From positions 1,291 to 11,717 of the forward strand of contig DMYM01000426.1 in assembly GCA_003483645.1 (NCBI GenBank): DNA of 10,427 nucleotides, in the 5' to 3' direction. Every line of letters begins with the position of its first letter. Within the stretch, counting starts at the first letter, position 1. A program made the translations under genes and the position numbers. This DNA is from Verrucomicrobiales bacterium (GTDB lineage Bacteria; Verrucomicrobiota; Verrucomicrobiia; Verrucomicrobiales; Akkermansiaceae). Below the pieces are notes generated by a model that saw only the letters and a list, made by a program, of their open reading frames with translations, searched no databases and was not told the DNA's origin. Below are positions 6,515 to 10,427 of the stretch, one piece after another.

Positions 6515-8269
6515 ATGCGCAGCATCTTCCTCGCCCTTACGGTCACCACCGCCTATGTCCTGCTTCGCGGCCGGCCGGAGGAGTTACACCCGGTCTTGCG
6601 GACCTGCTTCGCGGTCCTGGTCCTGGTCCTGGGGATGGGGATGTGGCGGCGGCGGAAGCGACCGTCCTGCAGCCTGGCACGTTCCGTCCGGGCACCCGGC
6701 TGGTCGGACTACCTTGCCATTGGTCTGGGCATCCTGAGCGTGGAGTGCCTCTTTCTTTGCTTCCTGAGTGTGGTGCCCTCTCACGCCGAATCCATCTCCG
6801 GGGGTGTGGTCGACACCCTGTTCCCGCCTCGGGGTGACGACAGCCCCTCCGCCTCCGGCGACGACGGCAACCCGCACGGCACTACCGTTTCGGGCAATTG
6901 GCTCTGGGATTCCCAAGGCCGCCGGCGCCTCCCTCTCAGCAGCGACGCCCGCCCCTCCGACAAACCTGAAATCTTCTTCCGGCCCCGGGATCCTGCAACC
7001 TCCGCCCGCCTCCTCCGCAGTCGGATCTACCTGCGTGCCTTTGCCCTTGAAAAGTTCGATGACTCCACCTGGTCACCCGTGGGCATGACCCCGGAGCTCC
7101 TCCTCCCGGACGAGAATGGCAACGTCAATCTCAAACAACCGGAAGGCCGACCAGGTCCCCTGCTCCGTGGCGAGATCATCCAACCCTCTCACCCCGGCGG
7201 CGACGACCTCTTCACCGCTCCCCAAGGAGCCACCCGGGGCAAGGTTGAGCAGTTGCGCCACGTCGATCCCGGGATCTTTCGTCTCAATCCCGCGGCCGAC
7301 CCGGAAGAGGGCCACGCCTACGAGGTGGCCGCCAGAACCGTCACCCTCACCAGCCTGCTTGAGTCAGGGGTGCTGGACAGATTCCGCTTCCCGACCCTTC
7401 CGGAGGACTCCCATCTGCTTGAACTGCCTGCCAACGAGGAACTGCGCGACGAAATCATCAACCTCTCCAGCAAGACCCTGCGGGACGCCGCCTCCAGGCT
7501 GGTGGGCCTGCGTAAGCTCCTCTGGGAGAATTACCTCTACTCCCTTGAAATCGATAACCCCGAAGAACTCGACCCCATGCTCAATTTCATGCGCCACGAG
7601 AAGCGCGGGCATTGTGAGTTCTTCGCCACCGCCGGAGCCCTCCTCAGCCGCGCTCTGAATATTCCATCCCGCATTGCCTATGGTTGGAGCGGGGGTAAAT
7701 GGTACAGCGGTCCCGGCTACTTCATGTTCCGCGCCAGCGAAGCGCACGCCTGGACCGAGATCTATCTCGATAATGTGGGCTGGGTCGTCTTTGATACCAC
7801 CCCGCCGGAATCGCGGACACGCCTCGACATCGCCGACACCGGGGAGGAACTGCCCCTCTCCAAGGAGGGTCTGCCGGACTTCTCCGCTTCACCAGAGCGC
7901 TCCTTCGAAGACTCCGCCCTCTGGATCTCCCTCGCGCTCGGGGTCGGCCTCGCCCTCGTCCCGCTCTGCTTCCTCATCCTGCGCTCCCGCCGCAAACCTG
8001 CCGGAATCCCAGGTGCTGCCTCCGAAGGGCTGCTCCCCGAACCACCCCGCTACCTTGCACGGTTCCGGCAGGCCTGTGCGCGACGCGGGCAACCCATGCC
8101 CCCTGGCCGCACCCTGCGCCAACAACTCACCACCCTCGCCAGGACCGATCAGATGCCCTCCTTTTCCGAGGACCTCCTGAAGTATCACTACGCCATCACC
8201 TACGGGAACGCCCACCCCGACAAGCTCCGGGAATCCGCTCTTCTGCGGGCCATCAAACTCTGGGTCTGA
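6515..8269 (+). CDS. TgpA-like membrane protein with transglutaminase core domain
   Basis: This 584-residue protein has hydrophobic segments at about 4-18, 29-43, 64-88 and 468-489. Basic clusters after the second (RRRKR, 45-49) and fourth (RSRRK, 490-494) place the 380-residue loop 89-467 in the periplasm and the C-terminus in the cytoplasm. The loop carries the transglutaminase/papain-like triad C367 (KRGHCEFFATAGALLSRAL), H411 (ASEAHAWTEIYL) and D427 (WVVFDTTPP). The C-terminal 513-564 region resembles the short cytoplasmic DUF4129-like tail found in TgpA proteins. Known TgpA proteins usually have five or six N-terminal helices; this one has three, plus a Gly/Asp/Ser-rich linker at 105-125. 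The substrate is unknown: proteolysis or crosslinking of envelope proteins is possible. It is the last gene of the moxR-DUF58 cluster. The ATG at 6515 has no Shine-Dalgarno site, but no other usual start lies closer to the first helix. Confidence 0.92.
   Translation: MRSIFLALTVTTAYVLLRGRPEELHPVLRTCFAVLVLVLGMGMWRRRKRPSCSLARSVRAPGWSDYLAIGLGILSVECLFLCFLSVVPSHAESISGGVVDTLFPPRGDDSPSASGDDGNPHGTTVSGNWLWDSQGRRRLPLSSDARPSDKPEIFFRPRDPATSARLLRSRIYLRAFALEKFDDSTWSPVGMTPELLLPDENGNVNLKQPEGRPGPLLRGEIIQPSHPGGDDLFTAPQGATRGKVEQLRHVDPGIFRLNPAADPEEGHAYEVAARTVTLTSLLESGVLDRFRFPTLPEDSHLLELPANEELRDEIINLSSKTLRDAASRLVGLRKLLWENYLYSLEIDNPEELDPMLNFMRHEKRGHCEFFATAGALLSRALNIPSRIAYGWSGGKWYSGPGYFMFRASEAHAWTEIYLDNVGWVVFDTTPPESRTRLDIADTGEELPLSKEGLPDFSASPERSFEDSALWISLALGVGLALVPLCFLILRSRRKPAGIPGAASEGLLPEPPRYLARFRQACARRGQPMPPGRTLRQQLTTLARTDQMPSFSEDLLKYHYAITYGNAHPDKLRESALLRAIKLWV
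6613..6655 (+). repeat. Hexanucleotide and triplet repeats inside the transglutaminase gene
   Basis: Three tandem GGTCCT units (6613-6630), two GGGGAT units (6631-6642) and a GGC/CGG run encode LVLVLGMGMWRRR, the second membrane helix and its basic end. The hexamers keep the frame if units are gained or lost, so helix length could vary between strains. Confidence 0.6.
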
Positions 8270-8288
8270 TGGCGGTTGCCTCCCCTCT

Positions 8289-8322
8289 GTCACGGTCCCC
8301 ACAACCGGGGTCACGGGTTATT
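8289..8322. other. Convergent intergenic region with weak hairpin and direct repeat
   Basis: The 122 bases between the convergent transglutaminase and tsaB genes hold a short CCCC-acaacc-GGGG stem (8297-8310) and a GTCACGG repeated 21 bases apart (8289-8295, 8310-8316), followed by TTATTCT. This is where a terminator is expected, but the 4-base-pair stem is too weak to call one. Confidence 0.2.
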
Positions 8323-8391
8323 CTGACTCGCTCTCACAGAGCTGCAGGACTTCTGCCAGCACAGGGCGGTGAACAAATCCTTCGGACAAAC

Positions 8392-9048
8392 CTACTTCGG
8401 ACGGGTGATGTGAGGCGGACGCAGATAAAAGGGCTCGGGCGGGGCCTCCAGCAGTTCCCGGCGTTCCTCCTCGGAGCGCACCCGCCAGGCCTGAAGAAGG
8501 AGCTCGGCCGAGGGGACCCCCAGACGGACGTCGTGTCCGGGTAGATCAAGTCGCGCGGGATCCTCCAGGCTCACCAGGGTCCAGCCGGAATCCCGCGCAG
8601 CGTCTACCCGTTGGCTGAATCCCACATGATCCGACAAACAGGGATTTCCGGCCAACTTTCCCTCTCGAAGCTCCAATGTGAAAAACGTGCCCCGCCGGGC
8701 ATCGCCCAGGACCAGACACGGCCCTCCGGCCCGCACATCGGCAAGGGCCTCTGGAGAGGAAATCCCCACCGCAGGGCACTGGTGGACGATCGCAACACCC
8801 TGCCCTGCCGCAATTCCGACCCGCGCTCCATTATAACTGCCCGGGCCTGTCCCGATCAGGACGAGCTCGATCAAACCCTTCCCCGCAAGGCCCAAGGCCT
8901 CCTGCAGGGGCTCCAGAAGAAGTTCAGAGGGCCGCCGGTCGAGCTCAAATTCTGCTGAAAAAATCGTATTCTCCCCCCAACCCACTGCCACCGAGCCGCG
9001 CGGCGCACTCGTTTCGATCGCAATCTGGTAGCCCTCTCCCACGCCCAA
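8392..9048 (-). CDS. tsaB: tRNA threonylcarbamoyladenosine biosynthesis protein TsaB
   Basis: TsaB is the non-catalytic ASKHA-fold partner of TsaD; with TsaE the complex installs t6A at position 37 of ANN-decoding tRNAs in the cytoplasm. This 218-residue protein shows the family landmarks: IAIETSAPRGSVAV near the start (9-22), GTGPGSYNGARVGIAAGQGVA split as GTGPGSYNG (66-74) and ARVGIAAGQGVA (75-86), DARRGTFFTLEL (116-127) and the C-terminal PFYLRPP (206-212). The usual His in the R-x-HSE motif is replaced (RRPSELLLEPLQEAL, 38-52). The start is uncertain: there is no ATG, only TTG at 9048 and GTG at 9042, both giving a good N-terminus and neither with a clear Shine-Dalgarno site. The length is slightly below the usual 220-235. 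The gene stands alone, divergent from gltA, and no tsaD, tsaE or rimI is adjacent. Confidence 0.92.
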   Translation of the reverse strand: MGVGEGYQIAIETSAPRGSVAVGWGENTIFSAEFELDRRPSELLLEPLQEALGLAGKGLIELVLIGTGPGSYNGARVGIAAGQGVAIVHQCPAVGISSPEALADVRAGGPCLVLGDARRGTFFTLELREGKLAGNPCLSDHVGFSQRVDAARDSGWTLVSLEDPARLDLPGHDVRLGVPSAELLLQAWRVRSEEERRELLEAPPEPFYLRPPHITRPK

Positions 9049-9135
9049 ATGGTAGGCCCAGCCGAAAACTCTCCAACGAAGAAACTCTTCTAATCGGAAT
9101 CTTCATCTATTACCAACTTGCACCTTGCAGCACAG

Positions 9136-9152
9136 CCCGCTTTTTTCGCGGG
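9136..9152. repeat. Hairpin in the tsaB-gltA divergent region
   Basis: CCCGC (9136-9140) pairs with GCGGG (9148-9152) around a TTTTTTC loop. It lies in the 157-base space between the divergent tsaB and gltA starts, 54 bases before the gltA ATG. No T-tract follows on either strand, so I read it as a leader or operator structure rather than a terminator. Nearby TTGCACCTTGCA (9118-9129) is a partly self-complementary motif. Confidence 0.25.
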
Positions 9153-9205
9153 GCGCACACTCCCTCCCCGGGACTCCGCCGTGCACTTTACCTTATTGAT
9201 TACAC

Positions 9206-10333
9206 ATGTCCGATTACGCCAAAGGCCTCGAAGGAGTCACCGCCAACGAATCCGTCCTCTCCAACGTAGAAGGCCTTGACGGCCGTCTCTCCTACCTCGG
9301 CTATCATATCGACGATCTGGTAGAGCACTGCTGCTACGAGGAAGTGGTCTATCTTCTCCACCATCGCAGGCTTCCCGGGCAGACCGAGCTCGATGCCTTC
9401 AAGAAGGATCTCGCCAGTCGCCGCGCCATTCCGCAGGGAGTCGTTGATTTCCTCCAGGCTGCCCCCCGGGATGCGGGTCCCATGGATGTTCTCCGCACCG
9501 CAGTCTCCATGCTCGGCCTCTACGACAAGCGGGCCAAGATCGGCGAGCCTGACCACGAGGCCAACCGCGAGGTTGCCATGTCACTCTGCGCGCAGGTGGG
9601 CACCATCGTAGCCTACTACCACCGGGCCCGCCAGGGACTCGATCTGCCTCCCGTTCGCGAGGACCTCTCCGAGGCTGGCCACTTCATCTATCTCTCCACC
9701 GGGGAGGAGCCCGGTGAGCAGGCCACCAAGACCCTCGACATCGCCTACACCCTCCACGCCGACCACGGGATGAACGCCTCCACCTTCTCGGCCCGGGTGA
9801 CCATCGCGACTCTCTCGGACTTCTACTCTGCGATCACTTCCGCCATCGGCACTCTCAAGGGGCCGCTCCACGGCGGAGCCAACGAGGGCGTGATCAAAAT
9901 GCTCGAGGAGATCGGCTCCGTCGACAAGGTCGACGCCTATATCGAGGACGCCCTTGCCAACAAGCGGAAGATCATGGGCATCGGTCACCGCATCTACAAG
10001 GTGCTCGATCCCCGCGCCCCCCACCTCAAGCGGATGGCGCGCAAGCTTACCGCGGAACTGGGCGAGCCCAAGTGGGTCGAAATGTCCGAGCGCATTGCCC
10101 AGCTCATGGAAGAGAAGAAGGGCCTCAATGCCAACGTCGACTTCTACTCAGCCACCGTCTACTACTCCCTCGGCCTGCCCACCGATCTCTTCACGCCCAT
10201 CTTCGCCATCGCGCGCACTGCGGGCTGGACGGCGCATGTGCTTGAGCACCTCAACGGCAATCGCCTCATCCGCCCCCGCGCCCAATACGCTGGCGACGAC
10301 GGCAAACCGTGGGTGGCGCTCGGCGAACGTTAA
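9206..10333 (+). CDS. gltA: Citrate synthase (short, dimeric-type)
   Basis: This 375-residue enzyme condenses oxaloacetate with acetyl-CoA to citrate, the entry step of the TCA cycle. Key residues are present: H187 in LHADHGMNAST, H222 in GPLHGGANEG, H261 in GIGHRIYKVLDPRAP and D312 in NVDFYSATVYYSLG, with the C-terminal oxaloacetate/CoA-binding segment RLIRPRAQYAG (353-363). H222, H261 and D312 match the catalytic His-His-Asp set. The length and the short N-terminus (YLGYHIDDLVEHCCYEEVVYLL) fit the CitZ/archaeal-like dimeric group rather than the 425-residue NADH-regulated hexameric enzymes. Methylcitrate synthases share this fold, but the sucC gene 63 bases downstream favours a TCA role. 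ATG at 9206 is preceded by TTGATTACAC, with no Shine-Dalgarno site. Confidence 0.96.
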   Translation: MSDYAKGLEGVTANESVLSNVEGLDGRLSYLGYHIDDLVEHCCYEEVVYLLHHRRLPGQTELDAFKKDLASRRAIPQGVVDFLQAAPRDAGPMDVLRTAVSMLGLYDKRAKIGEPDHEANREVAMSLCAQVGTIVAYYHRARQGLDLPPVREDLSEAGHFIYLSTGEEPGEQATKTLDIAYTLHADHGMNASTFSARVTIATLSDFYSAITSAIGTLKGPLHGGANEGVIKMLEEIGSVDKVDAYIEDALANKRKIMGIGHRIYKVLDPRAPHLKRMARKLTAELGEPKWVEMSERIAQLMEEKKGLNANVDFYSATVYYSLGLPTDLFTPIFAIARTAGWTAHVLEHLNGNRLIRPRAQYAGDDGKPWVALGER

Positions 10334-10396
10334 TTTCCCCAAAATATCTTGCCACATCGGTGCCCTTGACGTTTATCTGGGGCATCGACTTTTTTT

Positions 10397-10427
10397 ATGA
10401 ATCTCCATGAATATCAGGCCAAGGAAT
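10397..10427 (+). CDS. sucC: Succinyl-CoA synthetase beta subunit, N-terminal fragment
   Basis: Ten codons are visible before the window ends: MNLHEYQAKE. This is the highly conserved opening of SucC, the ADP/GDP-forming succinyl-CoA ligase beta chain, whose ATP-grasp domain begins here. The gene starts 63 bases after the gltA stop on the same strand, so cotranscription is likely, with sucD expected just beyond the edge. A run of seven T precedes the ATG and no Shine-Dalgarno site is visible. Confidence 0.85.
   Translation, partial: MNLHEYQAKE

Overview
The window reads as chromosomal DNA from a GC-rich, Gram-negative-type bacterium. Gene content and style (a GHL10 exported glycosyl hydrolase, an M29 aminopeptidase, a MoxR/DUF58/transglutaminase cluster, gltA next to sucC, frequent GTG/TTG starts and very few Shine-Dalgarno sites) would fit the Verrucomicrobiota (Opitutae-like) or a neighbouring PVC lineage. 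That placement is an inference from gene style, not from a marker gene. The region looks like ordinary core genome: I see no transposase, phage gene, CRISPR array, tRNA or rRNA.

Layout, left to right. (1) Minus strand, 46-252: a 68-residue possible membrane protein, preceded by an AT-rich stretch. (2) Minus strand, 436-1881: a secreted GHL10 (DigH/YngK-type) glycosyl hydrolase with a C-terminal Fn3-like domain. (3) Minus strand, 1991-3091 and 3122-3334: an M29 aminopeptidase preceded 30 bases upstream by a small candidate lipoprotein, probably cotranscribed. A strong hairpin at 1938-1963 separates this pair from the hydrolase. (4) Plus strand, 3517-4101: purN, divergent from the lipoprotein. 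(5) Plus strand, 4339-8269: a MoxR ATPase, a DUF58 protein and a TgpA-like membrane transglutaminase. These form a recognised genomic module in which the AAA+ ATPase probably works with the DUF58 protein and the transglutaminase domain faces the periplasm. (6) Minus strand, 8392-9048: tsaB, convergent with the transglutaminase. (7) Plus strand, 9206 to the right edge: gltA (citrate synthase), then the first ten codons of sucC (succinyl-CoA synthetase beta chain), a TCA-cycle pair cut by the window.

The genes belong to separate housekeeping tasks: cell-wall processing, peptide turnover, purine synthesis, tRNA t6A modification and the TCA cycle. I did not find a convincing undescribed system. 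The items most worth a second look are the near absence of Shine-Dalgarno sequences on the plus-strand genes, the palindromes and mutually exclusive hairpins in the 237-base leader of moxR, the unrecognised lipoprotein beside the M29 peptidase, and the reduced membrane topology of the transglutaminase. No gene-free stretch exceeds 300 bases. The longest is 4102-4338, which holds only the palindromes and hairpins listed.
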